Positions 1-8,600 are shown, counted from the stretch's first letter. The stretch: DNA of 29,276 nucleotides from Branchiostoma floridae (GCF_000003815.2 NC_049992.1:20452118-20481393); one strand, 5' to 3'. The notes: generated from the sequence alone by a model not told the origin. Made by a program: numbers and translations.

Positions 1-480
1 CTGTAGAGTGGATTCATTCCTCAATCTATCCCCAGCCAGTAATCGTTGCTGCACTGATGCTCAAAATTTTTCATACTGCTGGCAGGTAGCATTGATGCCC
101 AGGTGGAAGGAGAGGGATGGGCTCCACCTTCCATGCCCTAGGCAGTAGATAACAACCCATTGCTTGTATAATGTGAATGAATTTAGACATGTCCTTGTGG
201 TATGGTGACCATTGTAATGGCCGAGTGGGTAGAGTATTTGGAGCTACAGAAATGGAGATGGGCACCACCTTATGCACCATGTGGGAAACTCTAAACTATT
301 TTAAAACTTGTCAGTCTAACAGTCAAATAAGTCTCAGTATAATGTTTATGTGCAACTGGTTAGTTTGAACCTATCTACAATTCACTAGCTAAGCTAAGAG
401 CTAAGAATCCTGTTAAGAAGATTTTGTGGAAATTGTTTAGTTGTTTGTGTTTGTTTAGTTATTTATTTATTGTGTTTCAG
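1..480. other. Intron upstream of the TBC1D13-like penultimate exon
   Basis: No coding exon was recognised here. The stretch ends in a pyrimidine-rich tract and the acceptor TTTCAG at 475-480. At about 214-234 the text TGGCCGAGTGGGTAGAG resembles a tRNA internal promoter box A. No clear box B follows, so a decayed tRNA-derived SINE is possible but unproven. Confidence 0.5.
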
Positions 481-538
481 CTGCATCCGTAGCCGGATTC
501 TGGAGGGGGATTTCTCCGACACCATGAGGACACTACAG
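481..538 (+). CDS. TBC1D13: TBC1D13-like Rab GTPase-activating protein, penultimate coding exon
   Basis: This 58-base exon lies between a clear acceptor (TTTCAG) and a strong donor (CTACAG|GTGAGA). Read from base 482 it gives CIRSRILEGDFSDTMRTLQ and ends in phase 0. Joined to the exon at 947 it continues NYPDGDIHVVLRKAVEICPS and stops. The pattern of a LLEGDF-like block, MR.LQ.YP and a short helical end is what I recall for the extreme C-terminus of TBC1D13, a TBC-domain Rab GAP. In vertebrates that protein acts on Rab35 and affects GLUT4 trafficking. The catalytic arginine and glutamine fingers of the TBC domain lie upstream, outside the window. The family call rests on memory of the C-terminal motif; no alignment was run. 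Confidence 0.75.
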
Positions 539-879
539 GTGAGAGGACAGGTGTAACAAACAAACAAACAAACAAACACAGGTGTGCAGGTGCAGAAATT
601 AACCCTTAAGCTGCCATGCTGGATAGTCCAGTATACAGGTACATGCCCTGTCTCATCTGGTTATAACCAGGATTGGGTAGTCCTAGCAAGAAAAAAGCAT
701 TTTGCATGTAGTACTAGTGTGGAAACCTGGAAGTTAGGGTTGTCAGTGTTGTTTGTGGGTTTCAGTCTAATTAATCTAATCTAATTACTTCTATTCATAT
801 GTCAATCATCATATATTGATTACCATGTATTGATTACTTTTCAATTATTATGTATTGATCGGATCATCCTTCTCCACAG

Positions 880-1026
880 AACTACCCAGATGGAGACATC
901 CACGTTGTACTGTCTGTTTGTTTACACAATGTTTGTTTACCTCCAGAACTACCCAGATGGAGACATCCACGTCGTGTTGAGGAAAGCTGTGGAGATCTGT
1001 CCGTCTTGAGACATGCTGCATCTTAG
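880..1026 (+). other. Duplicated start of the terminal exon with its own splice acceptor (alternative 3' end)
   Basis: Bases 880-908 repeat 947-975 with one T/C difference. They are preceded by their own acceptor (CTTCTCCACAG, 869-879). If this upstream acceptor is used, the frame after NYPDGDIHVVL runs on through 49 codons to a TAG at 1024-1026, reading across the second copy in another frame. That would give a 48-residue alternative end instead of 20 residues. The copies are not a plain tandem repeat, because the bases before each acceptor differ. A non-functional duplicate or an assembly merge of two haplotypes is also possible. Confidence 0.5.
947..1009 (+). CDS. TBC1D13: TBC1D13-like terminal coding exon
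   Basis: The acceptor is TACCTCCAG (938-946). The 21 codons include the stop TGA at 1007-1009 and read NYPDGDIHVVLRKAVEICPS in phase with the exon ending at 538. The intron would be 408 bases. The short ending, a helix of about twenty residues after the TBC domain, matches the length expected for TBC1D13. I chose this acceptor over the earlier one at 879 because the residues after IHVVL (RKAVEI) resemble the family's helical end, whereas the alternative gives an unrelated cysteine- and histidine-rich tail. Confidence 0.72.
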   Translation, partial: NYPDGDIHVVLRKAVEICPS

Positions 1027-2466
1027 ACACACGTCTTAGACACGTCCCCTGCAGACACGCCCCTTTCTTAGCCCATCTTGATATCTACCTTTTCTAAGAC
1101 ATGTTCCTGGGGCCTTCAGTCTAGAGACATGGCCTCTTATACCAGAAAGTTTCTGCCATCTTTATCACTGTAAGATCTTCTACATCTAAGACTCCTTCCC
1201 ATGCCGTTAAGGCTCCTTACCGTGTCTCCTCCAGCCCACCAGGAAGGGCCCAGATTATCAACCTGGTTTATGTCTGTTCACCTTTTAAGTTTTATCATCT
1301 TCAAACATTTTTATCATTCTTTTATCTAAACAGCAGAAGCTGTGGGATTTTGGAAGTTTTTTAGGTCCAAATAAAGTGGATAGATTTAATGATACAATAT
1401 CAGCCTTCAGCATCTGACTATATTTCCTGAAACTGCATACCAAGGTACAGACCTTCCCCTCATTTTAATGTCAGATAGCAGTTGCTCTTGCAGCTGGATA
1501 TAAATTTGGAAAGTCTTAGGTAACTAAGCTTCCACTATCTTTTGCCAGTGACACTGAGTAGATTTGTTGAGAGCCAGTTTTATGTCAAGAAGGTCTTTTG
1601 CTCTAGCTATTCCAGTTCCGTGTTCCTTTTTTCATCCTATGAGTATAAGCAACAAATTGGCTTTTTTTAAACAATCTCAGGCCTGGTTAGTGCCGAAATA
1701 CTGGAGGTTTTTGCCTTTTCTTTGTAACAAAATACCTGTAAACTACATCGAGAAGTATTCAGTGTTTCTCACAGTGTAACATTCTACATTTGCCACATTT
1801 TGCCACTTTCTGTAGATCAAACATGCCTGTATCAAGTTACATTAAGCACTGTATCAGATGAATTTAAGTAACATTTTGTTATTTTCTCAATGACTTTATT
1901 TGGTAATACCTCCATCATGAATTTGCTTTTTAGTTATTCAGACTATTTGGGAATCCTTCACTGCACAAATTCTGCAAGCAATATTTTAAAGGGAAGTTTT
2001 TAATCACCATTTTGAAAGCGAAAATTAAAGTTAAATGGGATTTTTGCCTGTGCTGCCTGTATTAAACTAGCTTGTACGTGTGGCTGGGTTCATATCTGGT
2101 TACAGATTTGTTTACAAACAACAATATTGGTAATTTCAAGAGTTTCTTACAAATTAATGTTTTTTGTAGAAAACTGAAGAAAATTATCCTGATGGAAACA
2201 TGTTTTGATAAATGTGGAAAATTAGCAATCAGCTCGGATCAACCATTTTTAGCGTGTAAAATGGCCAATTTGTGTTGAAATTGTACAGGTAGAATTGATT
2301 TATTTTAACCGCAGCTTAATGTTGTTTCTGATCTTGCTTTTAATTTTATTTGAGATTCTGTTCTATTTAGTTACACCTGTATACTGTATCTTTCTATATG
2401 GAGGATATTTTACGATATTATTCACCTGTACAGGAAACGATGAAGGTCATGAGATATGACAATAAA
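1010..2466 (+). other. Probable 3' UTR and downstream flank of the TBC1D13-like gene
   Basis: This is AT-rich non-coding DNA after the stop codon. Two canonical AATAAA hexamers are present, at 1370-1375 and 2461-2466. The first gives a 3' UTR of roughly 0.4 kb and the second one of about 1.45 kb. The second lies directly against the 33-bp minisatellite. I see no other gene here. Confidence 0.5.
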
Positions 2467-2469
2467 TGA

Positions 2470-2765
2470 AGGAAACTGTACGTGGTCTGAAGTGTGTTGT
2501 TTATAGGAAACTACGTGGTCTGAAGTGTGGTGTTTATAGGAAACTACGTGGTCTGAAGTGTGGTGTTTATAGGAAACTACGTGGTCTGAAGTGTGTTGTT
2601 TATAGGAAACTACGTGGTCTGAAGTGTGTTGTTTATAGGAAACTACGTGGTCTGAAGTGTGGTGTTTATAGGAAACTACGTGGTCTGAAGTGTGTTGTTT
2701 ATAGGAAACTGTACGTGGTCTGAAGTGTGTTGTTTATAGGAAACTACGTGGTCTGAAGTGTGATG
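2470..2765. repeat. 33-bp minisatellite, about nine units
   Basis: The unit is GGAAACTACGTGGTCTGAAG followed by TGTGTTGTTTATA. Units differ mainly by TGTGTTGT versus TGTGGTGT. The first and eighth units carry an extra GT (CTGTACGTGG), which shifts the phase. Because 33 is a multiple of three, seven units stay open as repeats of LKCVVYRKLRG. I treat this as a by-product, not a protein. Confidence 0.9.
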
Positions 2766-2970
2766 TTTCATCACCCGTTGGATAAAGGAGGGTGTATAGA
2801 TAAGGAAATCTACTCCAGTCATGAAGCGAGAAGGGGGGGGGGGTCAAGAGGGTTAGCTGGCCAGAAGAATACGTTTCCTGACCACAGTCCCATCAATATT
2901 AATCCCATGTGGGCAGGAATACATGCAAATAAAGATCAATAATGATAATAATATCATTATTGTTGTTGTT

Positions 2971-3077
2971 GTTACTATTTGAAACAAGCCAGTCGCGAGA
3001 GGGCGGGCTTGGGCTCGGGGTTCCTCCTCAGCCACTGCCTGTACCCGCTGTAGTAGTAGTACTAGTAGTAATAGTAC

Positions 3078-3112
<35 letters not shown>

Positions 3113-3325
3113 TAATTGTTATTGTTACTATTTGAAACAAGCCAGGCGCGAGAGGGCGGGCTTGGGCTCGGGGTTCCTCCTCAGCCACTGCCTGTACCCG
3201 CTGTAGTAGTAGTACTAGTAGTAGTAGTAGTAGTATAATTGTTATTGTTACTATTTGAAACAAGCCAGTCGCGAGAGGGCGGGCTTGGGCTCGGGGTTCC
3301 TCCTCAGCCACTGCCTGTACCCGCC
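2971..3325. repeat. Three copies of the CxxCH gene's 3' end, separated by (TAG)n arrays
   Basis: A segment of about 79 bp beginning GTTACTATTTGAAACAAGCC occurs at 2971-3049, 3124-3202 and 3247-3325. The rightmost copy is the end of the coding exon on the minus strand plus its stop. The other two are separated by (TAG)n/(TAC)n microsatellites (about 3050-3112 and 3203-3233), with offsets of 153 and 123 bp. One difference between copies, CGA versus CGC in the arginine codon of the minus-strand reading, is synonymous. Both offsets are multiples of three, so a long spurious minus-strand frame crosses the whole block. Confidence 0.85.
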
Positions 3326-3432
3326 GAACCCGGAGTTGAGCTGCATGGAGTAATCCAGCGACAGCACGCCTTCCTGGAACGGCTCCCCGCACTTCACGTT
3401 CCGGAACCACCGCATGGTGTCCGGCGTCATGC
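3251..3432 (-). CDS. CxxCH-motif gene, terminal exon
   Basis: The acceptor CGTCCCCCCAG lies just above 3432, and the stop TAG is at 3253-3251. The 182-base exon opens with GC, which completes a glycine codon from the exon ending at 4122. It then reads MTPDTMRWFRNVKCGEPFQE and continues through LSLDYSMQLNSGFGGYRQW to LACFK. I do not recognise a named animal family. The reading contains a WFRN block, an LDYS(M)QL block, a GFGG turn and a basic/proline end. No membrane segment is present. Its last 60 coding bases are copied twice more downstream, in what would be the 3' UTR. Exon status is supported by the phase match and amino-acid composition; the function is unknown. Confidence 0.65.
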
Positions 3433-3663
3433 CTGGGGGGACGGCATGAAGGTTAGACATCCAGGTAATAAGAAATAAGATACTACAAAAACTCTCGGTT
3501 CTCTCACGAGATCGAGACTAGGTCATTCCCCGTGAGCAACATGTGCTGTCAGCCGTCGAAAATTTGGAGGTAAGTACCTTACCTTTAAAAACAGTCATTG
3601 GAATATTTGGAGTAACTGTACTCATACGTGACTGGCGAACCTCTTCAACGATACTAAAAAAAT

Positions 3664-3939
3664 AGTTACTCAAGCAAATAGATATGGTATTGGAAACGGT
3701 CAGACGTTTCAGACAGCCATCGGGTATATTTCGTCAGTGACACTGGAGAAATCTTGTTTTTGCATATTAATTCATAATTAAAATAAGCCTGTTCTCCGAC
3801 TAGATCTCTTTTGCATATCAATTAACAGCTGGATACAAAAACTCTCTCCAACAAAATTTCTCCAGTGTCACTGACGAACGACAACGGGTGGATGTCTGAA
3901 ACGTTTGACCATTTCCAAAACCCAGTTGCTTGAGTAGCT
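3664..3939. mobile_element. Foldback (MITE-like) element in the intron of the CxxCH gene
   Basis: The outer arms AGTTACTCAAGCAA (3664-3677) and TTGCTTGAGTAGCT (3926-3939) are inverted. Further in, GGAAACGGTCAGACGTTTCAG pairs with CTGAAACGTTTGACCATTTCC, and GTCAGTGACACTGGAGAAAT pairs with ATTTCTCCAGTGTCACTGAC. The whole reads as a long imperfect hairpin without coding capacity, as expected of a non-autonomous DNA element. Confidence 0.75.
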
Positions 3940-3948
3940 GTTTGTTGG

Positions 3949-4107
3949 TAGCCTCTACCAGGCTTCGTGGATCGGTGGTCTAATTGTAGAAATTGGACAA
4001 ATAGAGTCTATAGTACGCTAGGGGGGTTAGCTGGCCAGAAGAGTACGTTTCCTCACCACGTGGTGAGGATAATGGTTCTACCGATCCACGGAGCCTGGTA
4101 GAGGCTA
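3949..4107. mobile_element. Second foldback element, next to a splice donor
   Basis: The 28-base arms at 3949-3976 (TAGCCTCTACCAGGCTTCGT...) and 4080-4107 are inverted with very few mismatches. Inside is a perfect 18-base palindrome, CCTCACCACGTGGTGAGG (4051-4068). The right arm ends about 14 bases from the splice donor of the 4122-4268 exon. The inner text GTTAGCTGGCCAGAAGA.TACGTTTCCT also occurs at about 2852-2879, so the element or a relative was copied locally. Confidence 0.7.
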
Positions 4108-4121
4108 GCTTGTTGGCGTAC

Positions 4122-4268
4122 CTGGGGCTGTCTGCTCGGAGGCTTCTCCGTCCCGGCTCGCCCTGTCCACCGGAGCGGAGGCTGTTGAGTGACAGGAGGC
4201 GCAGGCGGAGGTGAACCCGTCCACGATCCCGTTGGCTCGCTCCAGGTAACCCAGATAAGGACGGCCCT
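4122..4268 (-). CDS. CxxCH-motif gene, internal exon with CASCH
   Basis: The acceptor is TGATTTTCAG and the donor is CCCCAG|GTACGC, a strong site. The 147-base exon begins with two bases of a split codon. It reads GRPYLGYLERANGIVDGFTS, then ACASCHSTASAPVDRA, and ends with the first base of a glycine codon. That phase fits the exon starting at 3432 exactly (intron 4121-3433, 689 bp). CASCH matches the CxxCH signature that binds c-type haem covalently. The nearby CxSCHSTA and the later MRWFRN...LDYSxQL blocks remind me of bacterial haem-type CxxCH proteins, but this is memory only. No axial methionine or histidine ligand can be assigned. More upstream exons are needed and none was found before the gap at 5100. 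Confidence 0.65.
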
Positions 4269-4304
4269 CTGAAAATCACAAACATCATAGTTCATACTCG
4301 AACA

Positions 4305-4552
4305 AAGTCTTCTTCGTTTCACAACCTTTTAATTCTTCCGTAGACGTTTCGGCGACCATCTGTCGTCTTCATCAGTACAGAATGAAATAAAAAAAACATT
4401 ATCGGTGCAATGTGAACTAGACAGAGTCAGTGCAATCCCGAACTTAATCTATTGTGTTGTGACGTAATTACCTGACACGGAAGTTCTCGACAAATAGTCG
4501 CCGAAACGTCTACGGAAGAATTAAAAGAAGGTTGGGAAACGAAGAAGACTTT
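4305..4552. mobile_element. Foldback element with arms of about 52 bases
   Basis: The left arm, about 4305-4356 (starting AAAGTCTTCTTCGTTTC and ending CGTAGACGTTTCGGCGA), is the inverse of about 4498-4552 (TCGCCGAAACGTCTACGGAA...). Between the arms is AT-rich DNA. Short open frames across it on the minus strand are repeat noise. Confidence 0.75.
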
Positions 4553-4716
4553 ATTCGATTGATCTACCAACCTGATGAAACTATTTACGGAGACATCATA
4601 CTGTAGGTAGCGTGCGTCGTCTTGGGTGGTTATAATAGCGGCTCTGGAACCAGAGGTTATGAGTTTGATTCCGGCCGTGTGGCTCACCCCACATGTACAC
4701 TACTAGAACGGGTTGG

Positions 4717-5099
4717 GGTTTACGGAAAAGGCTGGGCTGTCTACCTGGGCTGTCTACCTGGGCTGGCTATCACGTCAGGCTGTTTTAGCAGTAGGGGTTG
4801 TTTGTGCTCAGCGAAGAAGCTGCGTCTGAAGGATCTGTGTGTTATTATGTGAATGAGCTGTGTGAAGTGGTAGTGTGTGAAGGAGCTGGTTGTGAAGCAG
4901 TTGTGTTTGAAGGAGCTGTGTATGTTACATAACCCAGAGGTTCTGGGTTTGAATCAGTTGAGGTGATATACCACCAATCTTGTGCACTTGGGAAGGGCTC
5001 TTCACCTAGCTTCGGTAAGGGCCCTCCCTCAGATAGGGCAAAGAACCCACCACACTTACGGAAAAGACTAGGGGTCCTTCCTTCCGAGTGTAAGGGTCA
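4717..5099 (+). mobile_element. SINE-like repeat, copy 1 (truncated by gap)
   Basis: It starts GGTTTACGGAAAAGGCTGGG and has short internal duplications (GGGCTGTCTACCT). It passes through TTACATAACCCAGAGGTTCT, then GGGTTTGAATCAGTTGA, which resembles a tRNA box B. The following TTGTGCACTTGGGAAGGGCTC block resembles the conserved second region of deuterostome SINEs (Deu/CORE type), by memory. It runs into the gap at 5100. Compared with copy 3 it lacks a stretch around ACACGACTTTCCTCCCTTC. Confidence 0.65.
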
Positions 5100-6057
5100 N
5101 NNNNNNNNNNNNNNNNNNNNNNNNNNNNNNNNNNNNNNNNNNNNNNNNNNNNNNNNNNNNNNNNNNNNNNNNNNNNNNNNNNNNNNNNNNNNNNNNNNNN
5201 NNNNNNNNNNNNNNNNNNNNNNNNNNNNNNNNNNNNNNNNNNNNNNNNNNNNNNNNNNNNNNNNNNNNNNNNNNNNNNNNNNNNNNNNNNNNNNNNNNNN
5301 NNNNNNNNNNNNNNNNNNNNNNNNNNNNNNNNNNNNNNNNNNNNNNNNNNNNNNNNNNNNNNNNNNNNNNNNNNNNNNNNNNNNNNNNNNNNNNNNNNNN
5401 NNNNNNNNNNNNNNNNNNNNNNNNNNNNNNNNNNNNNNNNNNNNNNNNNNNNNNNNNNNNNNNNNNNNNNNNNNNNNNNNNNNNNNNNNNNNNNNNNNNN
5501 NNNNNNNNNNNNNNNNNNNNNNNNNNNNNNNNNNNNNNNNNNNNNNNNNNNNNNNNNNNNNNNNNNNNNNNNNNNNNNNNNNNNNNNNNNNNNNNNNNNN
5601 NNNNNNNNNNNNNNNNNNNNNNNNNNNNNNNNNNNNNNNNNNNNNNNNNNNNNNNNNNNNNNNNNNNNNNNNNNNNNNNNNNNNNNNNNNNNNNNNNNNN
5701 NNNNNNNNNNNNNNNNNNNNNNNNNNNNNNNNNNNNNNNNNNNNNNNNNNNNNNNNNNNNNNNNNNNNNNNNNNNNNNNNNNNNNNNNNNNNNNNNNNNN
5801 NNNNNNNNNNNNNNNNNNNNNNNNNNNNNNNNNNNNNNNNNNNNNNNNNNNNNNNNNNNNNNNNNNNNNNNNNNNNNNNNNNNNNNNNNNNNNNNNNNNN
5901 NNNNNNNNNNNNNNNNNNNNNNNNNNNNNNNNNNNNNNNNNNNNNNNNNNNNNNNNNNNNNNNNNNNNNNNNNNNNNNNNNNNNNNNNNNNNNNNNNNNN
6001 NNNNNNNNNNNNNNNNNNNNNNNNNNNNNNNNNNNNNNNNNNNNNNNNNNNNNNNNN
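5100..6057. other. Assembly gap, 958 N
   Basis: The sequence is unknown. The left side runs into a SINE-like copy, so a repeat probably caused the gap. Open frames spanning the N run have no meaning. Confidence 0.98.
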
Positions 6058-6522
6058 TTATTTCTGTATTTGTAGCAGATACAAGCGGATACAGGCGCCG
6101 GATCCACATCTGTAGACTTCTCCGTTCTTAACCTTATCCAGGCTGGGCTTTTTGGGCCCCCACCTTCGTATTTTCGTCGTACGGCCCCAACAACAGGAAA
6201 CCTAAAAGTGGTAGAGCGACATGTCACGGTCTAACCGAAAGTGGATGTTGTTCGTCTATCTGGGCTCGATGAAGACCTTGACTTTTAGTCACTCTTGTGG
6301 GTCCCAGCATGACTGACGAGTCCAACCCTGGCACGAAACTGCCCGGGCCGCGGATGCAAATGTTCCAATGAAGCCTAGCTAAAAGTACTATGTAAGGAAC
6401 AGAGGAAAAAAGATGGGCATGCCACGGAAAAGATGGGAGGATTAGAAAATGGACAGACATGACACTAAGCAAAACACTAAGAAAAGAAGAAAACCGAGAA
6501 CGGTAGAGAGCAGCTGGTTATA
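6058..6522. other. Unassigned sequence between gap and retrotransposon remnant
   Basis: No exon or motif was recognised. The part nearest 6523 is likely the 3' flank or UTR of the non-LTR element read on the minus strand. Confidence 0.4.
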
Positions 6523-6840
6523 TTACACCGAACGACTCGTTACCCCTAACTTTTGCACATCTATTGGCAACCGTTCTTTAAAACTATCCAGAGAAGATGC
6601 CCCTACTGTACTTGGTGATAACAAATTCCACTCTACGATAGTTCTGGGAAAGTACGAATTTTTGAACACATCAATCCTAGGTTGGTACTTGAAGGCATGA
6701 CTGTTTCTTGTTCTTTTTTGAGCTGGTATTAGATACTTATCAGTTGGTACGTCCACCAGTTTATTGGTCATTTTGTACATCATGGAAAGTCTGGACATTT
6801 TCCTTCTGTCTTAAAGTGACATCCACTGCAAAAATGCATA
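6523..6840 (-). pseudogene. Remnant of a non-LTR retrotransposon reverse-transcriptase C-terminus (CR1/L2-like)
   Basis: The minus-strand reading LQWMSL-stop-DRRKMSRLSMMYKMTN matches the familiar L.W.SL..RR...L...YK block near the end of CR1/L2/Jockey-type ORF2 proteins. It is followed by RTRNSHAFKYQPRIDVFKNS, SYFPRTIVEWNLL and SLDSFKERL, the usual FFPRTI..WN.L...SLD.FK ending. An in-frame TAA lies in the L.W.SL..RR block, where such proteins usually have a glutamate. The frame is lost upstream, against SINE-like copy 2. It is a dead 5'-truncated copy of a host retrotransposon. Confidence 0.8.
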
Positions 6841-6847
6841 GAAAGGA

Positions 6848-7099
6848 ACGGGTTTACGGAAAAGGCTGGGCTGTCTACCAGGGCTGTCTACCTGGGCTGT
6901 CTACCTGGGCTGGCTGTCACGTCAGGCTACTTGGACCTACGAAAGCCCATTGGGACAAAAGCTGTTTTAGCAGTAGGGGTTGTTTTTGGTCAATGAAGAA
7001 TCTATGTGTGAAGCTATTGTGTGTGTTACATAACCCAGAGGTTCTGGGTTCAAATTAGTTGATATGCCACCGATCTTGTGCCCTTAGGAAGGGCTATTA
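6848..7099 (+). mobile_element. SINE-like repeat, copy 2
   Basis: It opens GGTTTACGGAAAAGGCTGGG like copy 1 and has four near-tandem GGGCTGTCTACC units. It keeps the segment TACTTGGACCTACGAAAGCC that copy 1 lacks, and runs through AACCCAGAGGTTCTGGGTTC to CTTAGGAAGGGCTATTAACA. Homology to copy 3 ends at about ACACGACTT (7099). It abuts the reverse-transcriptase remnant on its left. Confidence 0.65.
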
Positions 7100-7109
7100 A
7101 CACGACTTA

Positions 7110-7239
7110 TCGGGCTGATTTGTTTAGGCGTAAGACTGGTGGCTAGTTGGTCAAAGGCATCCAGGAGCCGTTCTTTAGTGGCTGTCATGGTCCAGGCTTC
7201 TGCGACATACATTAGGATCTGCAATTGAATTGTGAGGAG
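7110..7239 (-). pseudogene. Second reverse-transcriptase remnant (ORF2 C-terminal region)
   Basis: The minus-strand reading LLTIQLQILMYVAEAWTMT followed by TKERLLDAFDQ resembles the L.Y.AE.WTLT....R.L.AF block common after the catalytic region of several non-LTR retrotransposon families. Only about 40 residues are recognisable. It sits between SINE-like copies 2 and 3, which face each other, so the region is a nest of insertions. Inactive. Confidence 0.5.
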
Positions 7240-7360
7240 CTTAAAATAAGCGTTGCTAACGTGCAAGGGTCTGGAACTGCCGCCATTCGTTGCTAACTCA
7301 GGTGACCTCAATACGACAGCAATTACCCCATGTGTGGCCATAGGACTTAAGGTTTTGAGC

Positions 7361-7801
7361 CACTTACACTGGGAAGGAAGGACCCCTAGTCTTTTCCGTA
7401 AGTGTGGTGGGTTCTTTGCCCTATCCGAGGGAGGGTCCTTACCGAAGCTAGGTACTCTTTTCTCTACCCTAGTGAAGGGAGGAAAGTCGTGTTTAAGAGC
7501 TCTTCCCAAGCGCACAAGATCGGTGGCATATCAACTGATTTGAATGCAGAACCTCTGGGTTATGTAACATACACAGTTCCTTCCAACACAGCTGCTTCAC
7601 AAACAGCTCCTTCACACACTGCCACTTCATACAGCTCATTCACATAATAACACACAGATTCTTCAGACACAGCTTCTTCGCTGAGCACAAACAGCTAAAA
7701 CAGCTTTTGTCCCAATGGGCTTTCGTAGGTCCAAGTAGCCTGACGTGATGGCCAGCCCAGGTAGACAGCCCTGGTAGACAGCCCATCCTTTTCCGTAAAC
7801 C
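7361..7801 (-). mobile_element. SINE-like repeat, copy 3 (longest)
   Basis: Read on the minus strand it repeats copy 1 and copy 2 from GGTTTACGGAAAAGGATGGG to ACGGAAAAGACTAGGGGTCC. It includes the stretches that each of the others lacks, so it is the most complete copy at about 440 bp. It contains simple GAAG(C/G)(A/T)(G/C)CTGTGT-type internal repeats, the box-B-like TTCAAATCAGTTGA, and CTTGGGAAGAGCTCTTAAAC. No open frame of its own is credible. Confidence 0.7.
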
Positions 7802-8600
7802 CGAAAGGAACGGTCAATACATAATATATACATAATACACAGGACTTCAATTGGTGAAATCAGCGGGTACACTTTACTCTATCAGTGCAGATTGCCATGT
7901 TTTAGACACCAATATGCAACATTTTAAGATTATACTGAACGAAAATATTTTGAATTTTCTTTCATATAACATTTAGACGACGTCCTTTGACCCTGACGTC
8001 AGCCCTAGCTAGGGTCGTCAGACGACTTCAGAACACAGTGAATTCAAATGTCATCCAGGGTATTTAACATTAATTAAAGTTCAGTAGGCTGACAAACGCG
8101 ACAGTCGCAACAGTCACAGATTTCGAGCAGAAAGGACACAGAAGACCGGTACACCAGGATATATATCTGTATCGTTTTTTTAATAACTATTGTTGTTTTT
8201 AAACTATTATCTGCATGTTTGAGCGCTCAACCGGTATAAGCCGTATGTTGTAGCAACACCCATTCGTCTGTATTTGCATATGACTACAATGCATGTGACT
8301 TGCCTGTTACCATTTAAGAACTATACTTTGCCGCCCTTTCCGTCAAGTGTGTCAAGTTCGATCAAGGCTTCATATTAGAACACTTTTAACACAGTCGAAC
8401 GCCGAAACTCATGCTAAAAACGTCCCTGCTACAGCCCCAACGGTGAACAGAATTCAAATGCGTGGAGGATTTTAATAAGGATATGCGTGTTGTATTTGTC
8501 TGGGGTTGACGCCCTGCTGTCGACGATTAACGACCTTAATTTAGACTGCCGTGGGGCATAAAACATGAGATTCGTGCCGGCCCGAGCCAGCCAAGGACGT
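7802..8600. other. Upstream region of the candidate gene at 8699
   Basis: No coding exon was seen. A perfect cAMP-response-type palindrome TGACGTCA lies at 7994-8001, next to the palindrome CCCTAGCTAGGG. The stretch is more CpG-rich toward the TATA box at 8601. It is a plausible promoter-proximal region on the plus strand. Confidence 0.4.

Noticed and set aside
2466-2723. Open frame of LKCVVYRKLRG repeats
   Set aside because: It follows from a 33-bp minisatellite whose unit is a multiple of three; no splice sites, and the frame is broken by the GT-containing eighth unit.
2853-3410. 185-codon minus-strand frame with leucine runs
   Set aside because: It crosses all three copies of the duplicated segment in the wrong frame; the leucines come from (TAG)n microsatellites. 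The phase-matched frame through exon 3432-3251 is better supported.
4935-4975. Possible tRNA gene (GGTTCTGGGTTTGAATC)
   Set aside because: Only a box-B-like word is present, no cloverleaf or box A at proper distance, and it recurs in three dispersed copies, so it belongs to a SINE-like repeat.
4963-6227. Very long open frames across 5100-6057
   Set aside because: They consist almost entirely of N bases in an assembly gap.
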